64,000 bases of DNA, taken from contig CANTFL010000086.1 in assembly GCA_947650285.1 (NCBI GenBank), forward strand, positions 310,001-374,000. The letters are read 5' to 3'. This document shows positions 35,201 through 46,900 of this stretch, piece by piece. Position numbers and translations under genes: made by a program. The notes under the pieces are model-generated. The model saw only the letters and a program-made list of their open reading frames with translations, ran no database searches and was not told where the DNA came from. Origin of the DNA: Hyaloperonospora brassicae (lineage: Eukaryota; Oomycota; Peronosporomycetes; Peronosporales; Peronosporaceae). The number at the start of each line of letters is the position of its first letter. Position 1 is the stretch's first letter.

Positions 35201-38200
35201 CGCATCGTACGACTGCGGCTCGGACTCGATTTTCTGCAAGGTCAGAAGTCCGTGCAAGTGCGATAGTACCACGTCCGTGTAGGATTCAAACGCAGTGAGC
35301 GTAATTTGCTCGCCCGTATAGTCGTCGTCCCACATAAAACCGCGTTCTTGTGTAAGGATCCACGTCAGACGGTCAGAGATACCCTTGCTTTCAGCGTGTA
35401 CCGGGTCCTGTTCAGGAACGCGAGCCAGCATCTCCTTTCCCAGGTTGAGGAAGGTGCGGACACGCTCACGAATCTGCATGATGTGCGCGCTAGGAATCGA
35501 GTGCGCAGCCTTGCCGTTGTTCATAGCAGGCTTGTGTGTCTGCTGTTGCATGCGCGCAATGCGAGCAACGCCGGAACCACGACTGCGACGAGGAGGATCG
35601 CGACCGAGTGACGACAGACCCGTCGTACTTGCTGATTTCGTAAGTCCTGATGACGCAGGACGATACGAGTTCGATTGCTGCGGGAACTCGTAGGATGCAT
35701 AGTCAGAAGGATCTTTGCGCACCGGAATCATCTTGACGTTCTCCTTCCACACTCGGACATTCGACTTCAAAAGAGACACCAACGCTGCGAGCGCACGACC
35801 GCACGGAGCCACCTTCTGCAGGTCCAGCGCACGGAACACGCCACGAGCAGCCCACGAGCTCAGCACGCCCGTGATGTGCTTTACATCGTTGGCGTGGCAT
35901 GGGCCAAGCACATTGATGAGCACCCAGTTCGCAAGTTCCCAGATTTCTTCCAGCGACTCTTCCACCATCGGCTGTTCGCTCAGAATTTCCAGCAACTTGT
36001 CTTGCAGAACGCGCTCTGATACCTTACCGTCATTAGACGAGTAGATGTCAAGAACGGAGGACGTGAAGTTCTCGAAACAGCCTGCCAGCTGAAACTGCGG
36101 AAGATAAATCTCTCGTTGGTACCCATCAAGACGGCGAAAGTGAAGAACAGCTTTTTCCTTGTTCGAAATCAAGTCGTCCGCGCGCATGCTGTCAATGATC
36201 GTATCCCAGACCACTGAGAACGAATACCACTTGCGTCGACGAGCCGCTTGCCGCTCCATTGGCGTCTGTTTGCGGCGCGAAAACGATAGCAGAGGAGTCT
36301 CGTCATCGTGAACGGAAGTATTGCGCTGGGACAAGATGCGGGACGTCGGGTCGGCGCCACCGGCAACGCGCTCGAGCATCTCGTGGCCCACCGCCGTCGA
36401 GCCATAGGGCGTACCGGTGCCTTCAGAGATTTGAAGCCCTGTTTTCGAGTTTCGAGAGATCACCTTGGCGTTAAACGCATCCACGGCGCGACCAAAAGCT
36501 GAGCGGACGCGACTAAAGTTGCGGATCTCTCCGATACGTGACGAGAAGCCTACAAACGTGCCCGTGAAGGCCATCCAGATCGAATTCCAGATCGTTATGT
36601 CCACGCAGAAAACCAGGAAGAAGGGCATCCAATTCAGGAAGATAAGGAACGCAGTTGTGATCATGCTCACGTTATTTTCCACGTGATCGGCGTAGAGCAA
36701 GAAACTTGGCACGACGAGTGGGGAAATCTCGAACTTGTAGCTGAAGTACAACTTCCAAGATAGCTGAGAGATCCAGAAAATCTGGTAGCCTACACTCATC
36801 GACTCAGGGTCCAGCACGTTGTCACCAACGTACAAGCGGTCCATGGGGCTCATAATGTCACGGATGAAAGCGACCGGGCCGAAATGTGTGCGCCGCGTCC
36901 AGTTTGTAAAGCCAGGCATGACCTGCATGACACAATTGAGCAAGCTTGGAATGTGGAAGAGCAGCACAGCCACGTAATATGACTGCCACCAGGGATCGCC
37001 GTACGCCCATGCACACCAGTATAGCATCGAAGATATCACCAACACGGCCAGATGCACAAGCATGCGGAGCACGCTACGCACTGCCGAAGATGCCTTCTGG
37101 TGCACGTGGTACACGGCAAAAATATCGAGACCATCCCTCAGAATGTCCAGCAAAAATGGTGTAATGAACGTGCTCGAGACAATCTTGCACGATTCAGTGA
37201 AGCCCCATTCTTGCTCGCTCACGAGCGCGAGCGCTGCCAAAAAGTGGAACGAGAGCACGTGGAAGTTGAAGATACGGTTGAATGCTCGCAGTGGCAGCAG
37301 CCACGTCCGCTTTTCCACAAACGTCTTCGCAGATTCTGTAAACCCTTCAGCGATGCTTTTGCGACTGTTTGAGCGGCTGCTGCTTTTCGTGCCACTGTTG
37401 AGTCCACCACGACCGACGAGGCCGCTCTGCCCTATCAGACCTTCGCGTTGCTGCTTCCTCTTCTTGAAATGCATGCTGGGGTTCGGCGACGACATGTCGA
37501 TGACCTCTTCGTGCTTGTAGTCGTACTTCAGACACGCTCTCGACCAGAAGAATTCGTTGAAGTCATCGTAGTTGTGCCGGTCCTCGTGGTCATACTTGGA
37601 CGTCATTTCGGACTTCAACAAGCCGTACACAGGTGTCACGACTGTGTCCAAAAAGTATCCTGCTTCACGTTCCGAGTGACGAGCAGATGGGAACTCCTCC
37701 TTCATCTTGTGAAACAAGAAACACACAAACTCAGGAGAGTGACGCAAGTTACTCGCCTCGCCCCAGATAAAGAAGAACAAACACAAGTCCACTGAAATCT
37801 CATCGACGCTAGTGAGACCACCTTGAGGTGCCCGATGCTCACTCCAGTGCAAAGGCTTGATCACGAGCTTGGAGCACCACTTGTTGTAGTTGGAAAACAC
37901 CAGAGCGTGCAGCTTCCGATACGGGTTGCCGCTCTTGCGACTGCTGTTGGTGAGCAGCACCACAATGTGCTCCGTCTGGTTACGGAAGTTATCCACCTGA
38001 AAACCAAACGAGCGCTGCACGTTGACTGCAATACGGAAGATGGTACTGAACTGTTGCATGTTGTGTGGTAGCTTGGACGGCGAAAAGAAGTTTATCATAT
38101 CCTTTTCCATGCCCGACACGTCGTCGTCTTCAGGTCGCCACGACCGAGCATCTGAACTCGCAGACACCGGCGGGAACTTAGCCTTGCGCGCTTTGATCGT

Positions 38201-40207
38201 GTCGTTGCGCAGAAACACACCGCGCATGCGATAGTATGCGTAGACCGTAGTCACGGTACTAAGCAGGACAAGCAGGCCATACATTGCTAGGCAATGCTCG
38301 GTGCAGAGACCGACGTGGTCGCGCTTGTGGCCATTGAAGATGAAACCGGCGAGATTCCATGCGTTCTCAGCGAAATCGCCTTCACTCACCCACAGCGACA
38401 ACGACAACAAAAACGCCAAACTCCCAAGCCATGACGTCGATAGAATCACGATGTGCTTCGTATCAATCCGCGGTGCACATCCCAGTGCAATACCAGCGCA
38501 TACTAGCACTGCAGTTATCACTCGTGTCGACAGCAGCGGAACAAACTGGCTGATCACCACGCCGCTGTACAGTCCAAGAATCGCGCCCAAGGACACGGGA
38601 TACACCAAACAGCATAGACCACCAAGTACGAGTCCGCACATGCATGCAATTGCCGTTTGGACCCACTCATAATCTGCAGGGGCGATAGTGCTCAAAGCGC
38701 CGTAGATCGACGCAGTGAGCCATAGCGAGCTAGCGTATACCGACATTGCTTTTGGATGCGACGTCCCGCAAAATGCCATGAAAAGACCCAGGAGCGCGTT
38801 CACCAGAGCAAACAGGTGCAGAAGACCGATGTCTACGCGTAGGGAAACGTACCACGGTAGACCATAATTCACAGGATTGGCATAGATCCAACCAGATGTA
38901 GGAAACGCCTCCGGGTTGCATCCTACCGAGGTGTACCGGTTCGGGTTGCCCTGGTAGACACGCACGTAGTCGATCGTAAAGTTCGAGGGCCACAACGAGT
39001 CACAGATCTCACCCGAGCACGGTGGAGAGAACTTTTCGGAAACGGCCGTACTCAGGATGAGGTAACTGGGCTCTACTGGGATCCGGCGAGGAGGGACATC
39101 GCCCACCCACTTGTCCAACGCAGATCCAGGAATCTCAAACAAGAAAGCATTGTCCATCCACCAGCGAATGTAACCCTCCGGACCGGGCGACCAGTCCAAG
39201 CGGTATATGTGGAACGACTTGAATGCATTGGATTCAAGCTGTGTCAGCGCAGAGATGGAGTCGAGGCCCAGTGTGCCGTAGTAGTCGCTGTTGATACGCG
39301 TAAACTGGCCGAACTTCAGGCCTTGGTACCACTGCCCAGGACCGGGCAAGTTCTCAGATCCAGGGCGCATATCGTCCAGCAGACTAGGACGAATCTGCAG
39401 CGACGTCGAAATGTATGCTGGCTCGTCGCGAGCACGAATCTGGGCTTCAATCACGTCAATTTCCGTGGCTCCACGGCCTTGGAAAGGATTGAGGCCGTAC
39501 CGTTCGGGGTACGAATTCTTATCGTGCTTGTCCGTGAGATTGCCACAGGCGTTGATCTTCTGCTTGACTTTCTCCAGCTTTTCAATGTACGGAGCGCACA
39601 CGTCAAAGCTCCAGGGCCATGTGCCGTCTTGAGAGCCTAGAAACGGAGCACGGCCAATGTTGCCCATGATCCAGATAGCTGGCCACGTGCCGGGGATGCC
39701 CCACTTGCCTGGCAAGATTGCTCGGACTTCGACGTACCCGCCGGTGTAGCAGAACTTGTTCCACGTCTGCGCACTGCCACTGACGTACTTGGCACCGCGG
39801 TAGCGATGTTTGGGCTTGGTCGTAGTGATGATGAGATTGCCCTTGTCAATCTGCACGGCTTGCGGCAGAAAGTAGTGCTGCCCCATGTTGGTAGTATCGC
39901 GAATGTCCACGGCCGTCCACTTGGAGTCAAAGCCCGCTTCGAACGTACGTTTCGAGTTGTTGAATTCGTCCGAGAAGATGAGCTCATACTCGGTATTGAA
40001 GCTAGCGTTGCCGCCGAAATCGTACGGACCATTGGGCACGGGGATCGTGTAGAACTCGGGGTCCGTGTCAGGGTCGATCCACTGCTTCTGGAACGCGGTG
40101 AGGTTCTGTTGCTTGCGCCCTTGCACGTGGGAGAGGGACATGAGTGCCTCGCAGCTCGCCGGCACCGCGAGCAACAGCAGCGCGGACCACGCGCACGTTC
40201 GCGCCAT
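32276..40207 (-). CDS. 1,3-beta-glucan synthase (GT48) with N-terminal KRE6/SKN1-type GH16 domain
   Basis: Giant single-exon membrane protein of 2,643 residues for cell-wall glucan synthesis. Residues 1-20 form a signal peptide (LLLLAVPASC). Residues about 45-460 are a GH16/KRE6-SKN1 domain with the catalytic pattern E249-I-D251-V-I-E254. A block of hydrophobic segments follows (about 485-690), then the FKS1-type N-terminal domain (LFFFIWGEASNLRHSPEF), a first membrane cluster, and the large cytosolic GT48 domain: RLPGNPILGEGKPENQNAA, GENLQTIDMNQDGYLEEGL, HYGHPDVFNKLFFITRGGIS and RDVYRIGQRLDFFKLLSFYY. A second membrane cluster precedes a Gln/Glu-rich tail. The Met at 40207 is chosen because it opens the signal peptide; the frame is open to 40504 but that extension has no such feature. 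UDP-glucose is the expected donor. Confidence 0.93.
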   Translation of the reverse strand: MARTCAWSALLLLAVPASCEALMSLSHVQGRKQQNLTAFQKQWIDPDTDPEFYTIPVPNGPYDFGGNASFNTEYELIFSDEFNNSKRTFEAGFDSKWTAVDIRDTTNMGQHYFLPQAVQIDKGNLIITTTKPKHRYRGAKYVSGSAQTWNKFCYTGGYVEVRAILPGKWGIPGTWPAIWIMGNIGRAPFLGSQDGTWPWSFDVCAPYIEKLEKVKQKINACGNLTDKHDKNSYPERYGLNPFQGRGATEIDVIEAQIRARDEPAYISTSLQIRPSLLDDMRPGSENLPGPGQWYQGLKFGQFTRINSDYYGTLGLDSISALTQLESNAFKSFHIYRLDWSPGPEGYIRWWMDNAFLFEIPGSALDKWVGDVPPRRIPVEPSYLILSTAVSEKFSPPCSGEICDSLWPSNFTIDYVRVYQGNPNRYTSVGCNPEAFPTSGWIYANPVNYGLPWYVSLRVDIGLLHLFALVNALLGLFMAFCGTSHPKAMSVYASSLWLTASIYGALSTIAPADYEWVQTAIACMCGLVLGGLCCLVYPVSLGAILGLYSGVVISQFVPLLSTRVITAVLVCAGIALGCAPRIDTKHIVILSTSWLGSLAFLLSLSLWVSEGDFAENAWNLAGFIFNGHKRDHVGLCTEHCLAMYGLLVLLSTVTTVYAYYRMRGVFLRNDTIKARKAKFPPVSASSDARSWRPEDDDVSGMEKDMINFFSPSKLPHNMQQFSTIFRIAVNVQRSFGFQVDNFRNQTEHIVVLLTNSSRKSGNPYRKLHALVFSNYNKWCSKLVIKPLHWSEHRAPQGGLTSVDEISVDLCLFFFIWGEASNLRHSPEFVCFLFHKMKEEFPSARHSEREAGYFLDTVVTPVYGLLKSEMTSKYDHEDRHNYDDFNEFFWSRACLKYDYKHEEVIDMSSPNPSMHFKKRKQQREGLIGQSGLVGRGGLNSGTKSSSRSNSRKSIAEGFTESAKTFVEKRTWLLPLRAFNRIFNFHVLSFHFLAALALVSEQEWGFTESCKIVSSTFITPFLLDILRDGLDIFAVYHVHQKASSAVRSVLRMLVHLAVLVISSMLYWCAWAYGDPWWQSYYVAVLLFHIPSLLNCVMQVMPGFTNWTRRTHFGPVAFIRDIMSPMDRLYVGDNVLDPESMSVGYQIFWISQLSWKLYFSYKFEISPLVVPSFLLYADHVENNVSMITTAFLIFLNWMPFFLVFCVDITIWNSIWMAFTGTFVGFSSRIGEIRNFSRVRSAFGRAVDAFNAKVISRNSKTGLQISEGTGTPYGSTAVGHEMLERVAGGADPTSRILSQRNTSVHDDETPLLSFSRRKQTPMERQAARRRKWYSFSVVWDTIIDSMRADDLISNKEKAVLHFRRLDGYQREIYLPQFQLAGCFENFTSSVLDIYSSNDGKVSERVLQDKLLEILSEQPMVEESLEEIWELANWVLINVLGPCHANDVKHITGVLSSWAARGVFRALDLQKVAPCGRALAALVSLLKSNVRVWKENVKMIPVRKDPSDYASYEFPQQSNSYRPASSGLTKSASTTGLSSLGRDPPRRSRGSGVARIARMQQQTHKPAMNNGKAAHSIPSAHIMQIRERVRTFLNLGKEMLARVPEQDPVHAESKGISDRLTWILTQERGFMWDDDYTGEQITLTAFESYTDVVLSHLHGLLTLQKIESEPQSYDARRRLLFFVNSLFMDMPLAPLLEEMKSWSVITPFYAEDVLYSRKDLESKQDGLDVHTLLFLQTLYKRDWENFLERVKPKKNIWKNPDTAIELRMWASLRGQTLSRTVQGMMYGEAAIRLLADIEQVPQQKLEDLINTKFTYVVACQIYGRQKKNNDPKASDIEFLLHRFPNLRVAYIDEVRVNYQKEQSYFSVLIKGGEELGSVHEVYRVRLPGNPILGEGKPENQNAAIVFTRGENLQTIDMNQDGYLEEGLKMRNLLEEFDKGTEDRPYTIVGIPEHIFTGSVSSLANYMALQETSFVTLSQRTLARPLRMRLHYGHPDVFNKLFFITRGGISKASKGINLSEDIFAGYNNCMRGGCVTFPEYTKCGKGRDVGMQQIYKFEAKLAQGAAEQSLSRDVYRIGQRLDFFKLLSFYYNHVGFYFSTSVIIWTVYFLLYCNLLRSLLSLEGVGGREPVLLSTLQIMLGSVAFFTTAPLLATISVERGFKAALSEIFVLFVTGGPMYFLFHIGTKWFYFGQTILAGGAKYRATGRGFVTKHSSFDELYRFYASSHLYAAVEIAAGLTVYFIFTIGHEYFSMTWSLWLVCISWYWSPFWFNPLSFEWSDVMEDFRLWFKWMRGDGGNPNQSWEAWFKEENAYFATMRPWAKACVAIKGGLFALIAFSISSTDDEYHSILTQSTWLPLSICCSMAAVYLSAQAVFFTSSRSFGESGLVRFLKLILMLVLASSFMLAFVYVDGMWQCFLSMGYLAAAVGCWALIFVGTNSRFVGTLYFVHDAALGLVSLSLIVLLAALYVPGKIQTWLLYNNALSRGVVIEDILRANSSNDDRDDDLSVQQMRSVIIEQQRFINVLTASGSETDIRDAGSQKKEDLMHAMSDSTLNAVLRNMSESELSALQDSSSRLQAIMAEEERKVAQQSRQQEEQRLAAAGMNPSLSQTRRAFSTNDFSAIPANAAPFELPTPHAPDGSSTPDGDAAN

Positions 40208-41383
40208 CGTCAGCGCCACGTGGCACACTGGGGCGTCGTCGGTGGCTCTGCTCGCGCGCGGTTCTCTCTCTGTCCCTCTGTCGAGCAAAAAGCGGAATGA
40301 GCTTCTCAGGTTGGAGGTGGGTAGATCTTCCGACGGGAACGACGTCACATAAAAGCTGCGCCAGTCCGGGTCTGGGTCGGGCTGGCCGCGTGAGTCATAC
40401 AAAACCCAGGTCTGCGCCGACCCGGGCGATAATTTCGAACCGGTACCTCCCAGCTGCTCCGTTTTGCTTTGACTGGTCCACAAGCACCAAACCAGACCAA
40501 GCAATGGTCTCGCTCTTGTCCCACCTGATTTCGTCCCTCACGGTCGAGCCGGCACTGCGTTTGCTTCCAATCTTTTGACGCAGGCCGTGACTGGCTGCAG
40601 TCGTGCCGAGCCCCCCCCCCACGACGTGCAGCGATGTAGGCGACGACCGTAGTGCAGATCCTGCGTTACTGTAGCCGCCATGGACGCTTGTGGCCGACCC
40701 ATGCGCAGCGCCGTGCCTACGTCTCTTTGGCATCGATCGTGCTGACGCTCAAACCAAGCATGCCATTGCACGTCCTCACCTGGTGAGATAGCCCATCCCG
40801 GACCCCGGCCGAGAATTCAGTTCTATCCTGTGTCGCCGTGGCAAATCGGCGGCACGAGTGCCACCACTTGACCACCATGAAACTCCACGCCCGACTGCAG
40901 TCTCCTCAATGCGCTGTGCGACGTCCAGCCACGTCCGCATGAACGAATCAGCGCGAGGGTCTCTCTGATTTACAACGCGTGACACGCGTTGCAGTAGTCA
41001 CGTAGTTACATTACGATCTGTATCAAAAACGATCCAAGCCTTATTCGGAGCAGAAACGGGGCGGTAAAACCCACAAGTTCTCAATGTAGCGCGACGTCAT
41101 CGCTCGGTCTCGATAGAAATGTGCAGCTACGGTGCAGTCGCAGGCCACCCCTCCGTCTGCTCGTTTTTCGAACCTGCCAAACTTAACGGAAAACAGACAC
41201 CCCCTTTGCTGGGGTTTGCAAACTCGATAACGCGCGCAAACTCGATGACGCTGTATCGAATGTCACAAACGACAGGTGTGTATACCAACTGACCGCGGGG
41301 ACCGTCCGACGTATACAGCTGCGCTCCACCACATCCACTTCGCACGTCGACGACTACCACTGGCCCGCTCTTCGCCTCTCATT
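40208..41383. other. Divergent intergenic region
   Basis: About 1.2 kb between the glucan synthase (-) and TypA (+) genes, presumably with both promoters. A run of 11 C residues lies at about 40610-40620. Short antisense frames (for example 40538-40771) have no family resemblance. No RNA gene is recognised. Confidence 0.5.
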
Positions 41384-43730
41384 ATGCTGCGTCGGACCTG
41401 GGGCCTGCCTCTTCTAGCGCGCACTCGCTCGAGTCAGCGCTCTCTCTTGCAGCGCCAACTACCTGTGCTCGCACGTGCCTTTGCAACGGACTACTCGGCC
41501 GTCACAGCTGAGAACATTCGCAATGTCGCCATCGTGGCACACGTCGACCACGGGAAAACGACGCTGGTGGACCAGCTGCTCAAGCACGGAGGCAACACGC
41601 TCTCGGAGGAGCGCGTGATGGACAGCATCGACCTGGAGCGCGAGCGCGGCATCACGATCATGTCCAAGTGCACGCGCGTCGAGTACAACGGCCACGTGCT
41701 CAACATTGTGGACACACCGGGGCACGCTGACTTTGGTGGCGAAGTGGAGCGCATCTTGAGTATGGTGGACGGCGTCGTGCTAGTCGTGGACGCTACGGAA
41801 GGGCCCATGTCGCAGACCAAGTTTGTCCTGACAAAAGCATTGCAGTGCGGGCTGAAGCCGCTCGTGGTTGTCAACAAGGTGGATCGCGACACCAGTCGCC
41901 TGGATGGGTCCGTGGAAAACGAGTTGTTTGACATGTTTGTAGCACTGGATGCCGACGACGATCAGCTCGAGTTCCCGGTCCTGTACGCATCTGCGAAGCA
42001 GGGCTGGGCTGTGCGTGATTTGGACAACAAGAGCGAGACGCGGGATAGCATGATGCCACTGCTTGACGAGATTACCCGCTACGTGCCTGCACCGGAGGCC
42101 AATTCCGACAAGCCGTTTGCGATGGCTGTGACCATGATTGGCCACGACCCGTACGTTGGTCGCCTGGCAACTGGCCGCGTCCACGCCGGAACTGTCAAGG
42201 TGCGCTATTGATGGCAGTAGTGTACCACCACCATCGTCACCTTATTCTGACTCACGTCTGCTTTGGCTTGGCGCACGACATGGACTAGATCGGCGACTCG
42301 ATCCAAGTGATGAATCGCGACAGCAAAAAACTTGAAACAGGTCGGGTCACGAAGATGTTTGTGACCCGGGGCGTTCTGAAGTCGGAAATCACGTCAGCAA
42401 CTGCCGGTAAGTGCCTCACCCTCTCACTTTGCTTCAACGTGTCTCAGTGAATCAAGTGTCGCAATGTAAACGCGTGCCATAGGTGACATTATCACTATCG
42501 CTGGCGTGAACGCATTCGTGTCCGACACAATCGCTGATGTAACTGTGACGGAGCCCATTCCGTCTCCTCAGTTAGATCCTCCTACGATTTCGATGACATT
42601 TGGCGTGAACGACGCACCGACGGCAGGCAAAGAAGGCAAGTTCGTCACGTCTTCTCACATCAAGCAACGTCTTGAGCGTGAGTGCGAGGTAAGCGGTTGC
42701 CCGTCTTCCATAATTGCACTTAGCGTATGCGAAATGGATCGCTCATGAGTGTTTCTGATTGGCGTCATCAGAACAACGTTGCTGTTTCCATCTCTCCTAG
42801 CACCTCGTCCGAGGCTTTCGATGTCCATGGCCGCGGGGAGCTCCAGCTCGCTATTTTGATCGAAGAGATGCGTCGAGAGGGCTTCGAGATGTCCGTCTCG
42901 GCCCCGCAGGTGCTATTCCAGACGGATCCAGAGACAAAGCAGAAGCTGGAGCCCATCGAAGAAGTGACAGTTGATGTCGATACTGACTTTTCAGGCACGG
43001 TGATCGACAAACTGTCGACCCGTGGTGGCGAGATCGTCGAGTTTAAGGAAATGCACGACAAAGTGCGTCTTCAGTTCAAGATTCCCAGTCGCTGTCTCAT
43101 GGGTTACCGAAGTGAGGTATGCATCGTGCTGGACGATATTGCTGGCATCGCAGTATCAATGGTGTCGTACTGACTTGTATCGCTTTTTCGACCTGTAGAT
43201 CAAGACGGACACCCGCGGAAGTGGCATTTTGAACTCGATCTTCCACAGCTACTCTCCTTATCAAGGCTCGGCCACTCCTCCGTCCAAAGGCAAACTCATT
43301 TCTTCATCTAGAGGCGTGTGCACGGTAAGAACGAGCTGAGGACAGTCTATCGTCCATCAATACGTCGAGACTCCCTCTGATTGTAGCTCTTCGTTTGCCA
43401 CAGGCGTACGCGCTGAACTCGCTGGAAGATCGTGGCGAGATGTTCGTCAAACCTGGCGATGAAGTGTACGAGGGTATGATCGTGGGTGAGCACAGCCGCC
43501 CTACGGATATTGAGATCAACCCAACGAAGGAGAAGAAGCTCACGAACATGCGCGCGGCTGGCACGGACGAGAACATCAAGCTGTCTCCTATCCGCCAGAT
43601 GTCTCTCGAGGATGTGGTCACCTACATTGGCGAGGACGAAATGATTGACGTGTCCCCGACCAAGATTCGCATGCGAAAGCGCGAGCTGACGGCCAACGAG
43701 CGCAAGCGGGCGCAGGGCAAGCGGAAGTAG
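41384..43730 (+). CDS. TYPA: TypA/BipA translational GTPase, probably mitochondrial
   Basis: EF-G-like GTPase of bacterial descent that acts on ribosomes. Six exons with agreeing phases: 41384-42199, 42289-42406, 42483-42688, 42772-43116, 43199-43324 and 43404-43730 (645 residues). G1 is AHVDHGKT, G2 is in RERGITI, G3 is DTPGHADF, G4 is NKVD and G5 is near ASAKQGW. Domain II and the BipA-specific C-terminal domain follow (RGSGILNSIFHSY, IRQMSLEDVVTYIGEDE, and a Lys/Arg tail). The N-terminus MLRRTWGLPLLARTRSSQRS is Arg/Leu-rich and acid free, fitting a mitochondrial presequence. The start at 41384 is chosen for that reason over 41276. DNAAF5 starts about 210 bases downstream on the same strand. 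Confidence 0.94.
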
Positions 43731-43942
43731 GGTGCCACTAGCTGCTGTAGTAGGACGTGGCGATATCACCGATCGATGGCGGGGTTTGTAGTCGAAGCGC
43801 TGCGCCGTCGTCGACGAACACATAGACGACTCCATGCCAAGTGCATGTTGAAGCCACCTGCTACCCAATGTTGCTGCTGGAGCCTTACGTTGCCCAACGT
43901 TTTGTCACTCTTTATTTGTATGTCTGCATCGAGTGGCAGCTC

Positions 43943-46900
43943 ATGGACAGGCAAATCTGCGCCATGACGCTGTCTCCAGACGACGAAGCTGCGTACCACA
44001 TGCTGTGCATGCGAATACAGCGCGACATCAACTGCCTCGCGGACTCCGACCGCACGGTCCGTCGTCGCGGCGTGGAAAGACTGTACCGTGCACTACAGCA
44101 CGAGGCATTGCGCGTGTCCCACGCCGTGCTGCGCGCGCTCTGCGTGTCCCACTTGCTGCGTCCGTTGCGGCAATGCGCCGAGCGCGACGCTGTGGAGAAA
44201 TGCCGTGAGCAAGCGCTGCGCTCGCTGCTGTTTCTGTGCGAGCGTGGGGCACTCGAGCCGTCGAGCGCAACGCTGAAGGAGGTTGTCGCGCTGATGGACG
44301 CTCGACTCGGCAAGTTGCCGTTCCCTGAGCCTACGGAAGAGATGCGTCTGCTTCTCCTGCAGCTGCTGTATGCGTTTCTGAAGCACTTTGCAGCAGTGAA
44401 AGGCACACCGGCGACGACGGCGTTACGAGACGTGATGACAGAGCTGGCCAATGCACTGAGCAAGACGGCGGTGGACCCGTTCCCGGATGCAAAGAAAATG
44501 TCGGCGGAATGCGTCATTTTGATCGCACATACCTGGAAACACGACGTGCGCTTGCACATGGGCACTATTGTCCGGCCCATGGTCGTCAATCTCGGTCACC
44601 AGCATAGTCGTGTGCGTGTGTGCGCGTTGCAGGCACTTGCAGCAGCAGTGCCTTGTGGCTCGGAAGCTCTTCCGCACCTTATGGAGGAGATACTGTTGCC
44701 GGCGGTAAGCAAAGTGGTGCTTGACCAATCGCCGTCCGTAAGGAAGCAGCTAGTGATCACACTGGCGGCGTGGATGGCTCAGCTTGAGCAGATTGGACAG
44801 TTCGAAGCATCTGTCTTCCCTATTCTCTTAGCAGGCGTGACCGACGATGCACCCGATGTGCGTGCGCTTTCTGTTGCCAAATTGAATGACCTTGCAGTCA
44901 TTTGGGAGAGTCGCGATGAGGCCGGAGAAGTTGCATCAGACGACGAGCGAATGGACGTAGATTCGGAACCTGCTGGAAGCGTCCCTCCATTTTTCTTTGA
45001 CACTTGCCCACCAATTGGTGCTCGCAAATTTGCAGCGAGCGTCAAAGCTCAGGTGTTGCCCTCTCTGCTCGAGAAGATAGGAGACTGGACTGTGCGAGTG
45101 CGTGAACGCTACACGAAAGTGCTGACTGCATACCTGATCTTGCTCGAGGATCACATGAACCCATACCTCGACGAAGTGTTTGCAGCGTTAGGAAAGACCT
45201 GCCGTGACGACGAAGCAATTGTCTGCAATAGTGTAAAAGCATGCTTGGCCGTTATCGGTTTTTATGCAGACTCTCGAGTGATCCTGGCCTCCCTGCTTCC
45301 TATGGCAGCTGGCCAACGAACAGGACAAGACTCTGCGCAACATCGCACAAACGGGTTGATCTTGCTGGGCATGAGTATCGAAGGCATGACGAAACAGATG
45401 ATCGAAGCTCACTTGGAGGTAAAGCTTGCACCAATTGTACCGATTTGTTCTGGGAGTCTGAGCACCTGGCATGCTTTTTCGTTGTGAAAATCTTGTAGTT
45501 GATCAGTGAAGCACTATGTGATGCTGGCCTGCGCGAATCTGAAGTAACGGACCTGCAGAATCAGTTGGCTGGTGTTGTAGCCAGTATTGTCAAGGCCGCT
45601 GGACCGATGCTTGAGCACAAAGACGATAGTTGCTTCCGGCTATTCTGGGTATTGAGCCACCTTCTGGCCTCTTCGTCCGAGTCATCAGCTGCTTATGAAA
45701 CGGTAAGCTTGTTGCGAGGCGATGTACTGCTGCTGAATTGGCTCACGGGTTGACTGCCGCTCTTCTCTTGTGTGGTCCCAGGCAAGTATGTGCATGAATG
45801 AGCTTGCGACGTCCATGAAGCAGCCGGTAGAGGTGAGTCAGTCATTGAGGACACACCTTGTTTCCGCATATGTTTCTAAGCTCGAGACCCACGCTTCTGC
45901 CGCAGACGCTTTACACCCGCTACATGGGTAGACTCATCGATACAATGACGCTACCATCAGATGCAGCTACAAGCTGGCAGAAAAGCAACCCCACTCGACT
46001 GCTATTCGACTCACTTTGCCGGCGCGGAGGAGTGGTGCGAATACGCCTGTGTGCTAGCGCTAACTCGGTTTTGCTTCGATCTGATTCACCGACGTTTATG
46101 TTACGCCAGGCATGTTGCGAGAAGCTGGATAAGATTGTGCCCGTCTTTTTGGTGCATCTGGAACCGGTCCAGGACGCAGACGTCCGGCTTGCTTTCCTTG
46201 CATTGCTAGAGTCCATGCTGGAGAGGGATACGACCAGTCAGGTGTGCCGCGGTCGTCACCACAGATAGTCGAGAGTGCAAGTATTGACAGAATTGTGCTA
46301 CGATCAGGCGCTGCGATCGTTTAGTGCGGTGCTGCTTCAGAAGGCAATAATTCCTAACATCGCTTGCCGCGGAGAGCGTATAGCTGCAACCATCAGGTAA
46401 GAGTACACACTTCAGCATGCACTCGTTCTGCAATAGTGCTGACATGCACACCATTTCACTTGGTGCAATCAGGAAGGTGGCCGTCGCATGTGCGTATACT
46501 TGCCTACGTCAAGAAATCATCGACGAGACATGCTTGGCCGAGACCGCGACCCAGGTGATTGTTTTCATTGCTGCACATCGTCGACAGGTGGTCGTGCTGA
46601 TACGTGCACTCGTGGCACTACTTCCGTGTAGCTGCTGCTCGTCTTGAGATCTTCGATCGACGAGAGCGACGCCAAAACTCGCGAGCTGGTTTGCCTTGCG
46701 CTACAGTGTTTGTTTGTGTCGCGGCCTGGCTGTCTGGGAGGTAAGCTGCACGTCCGCTGCTTGCATACGACGCAACAATGTCCTGACAGCAGATTCGTAT
46801 TTCCGACAGAGGACCCTGTTCAGCAACTGTGCTCGGAGATACTAAAGCGTCTGGATGACAGCAACGACATTGTGCGCAGAGCCGCCTGCCAGACGTTTGC

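Noticed and set aside
40208..40504. N-terminal extension of the glucan synthase to 40504
   Set aside because: The frame is open, but the Met at 40207 starts a clear signal peptide, while the extension is low in hydrophobic order and would bury it.
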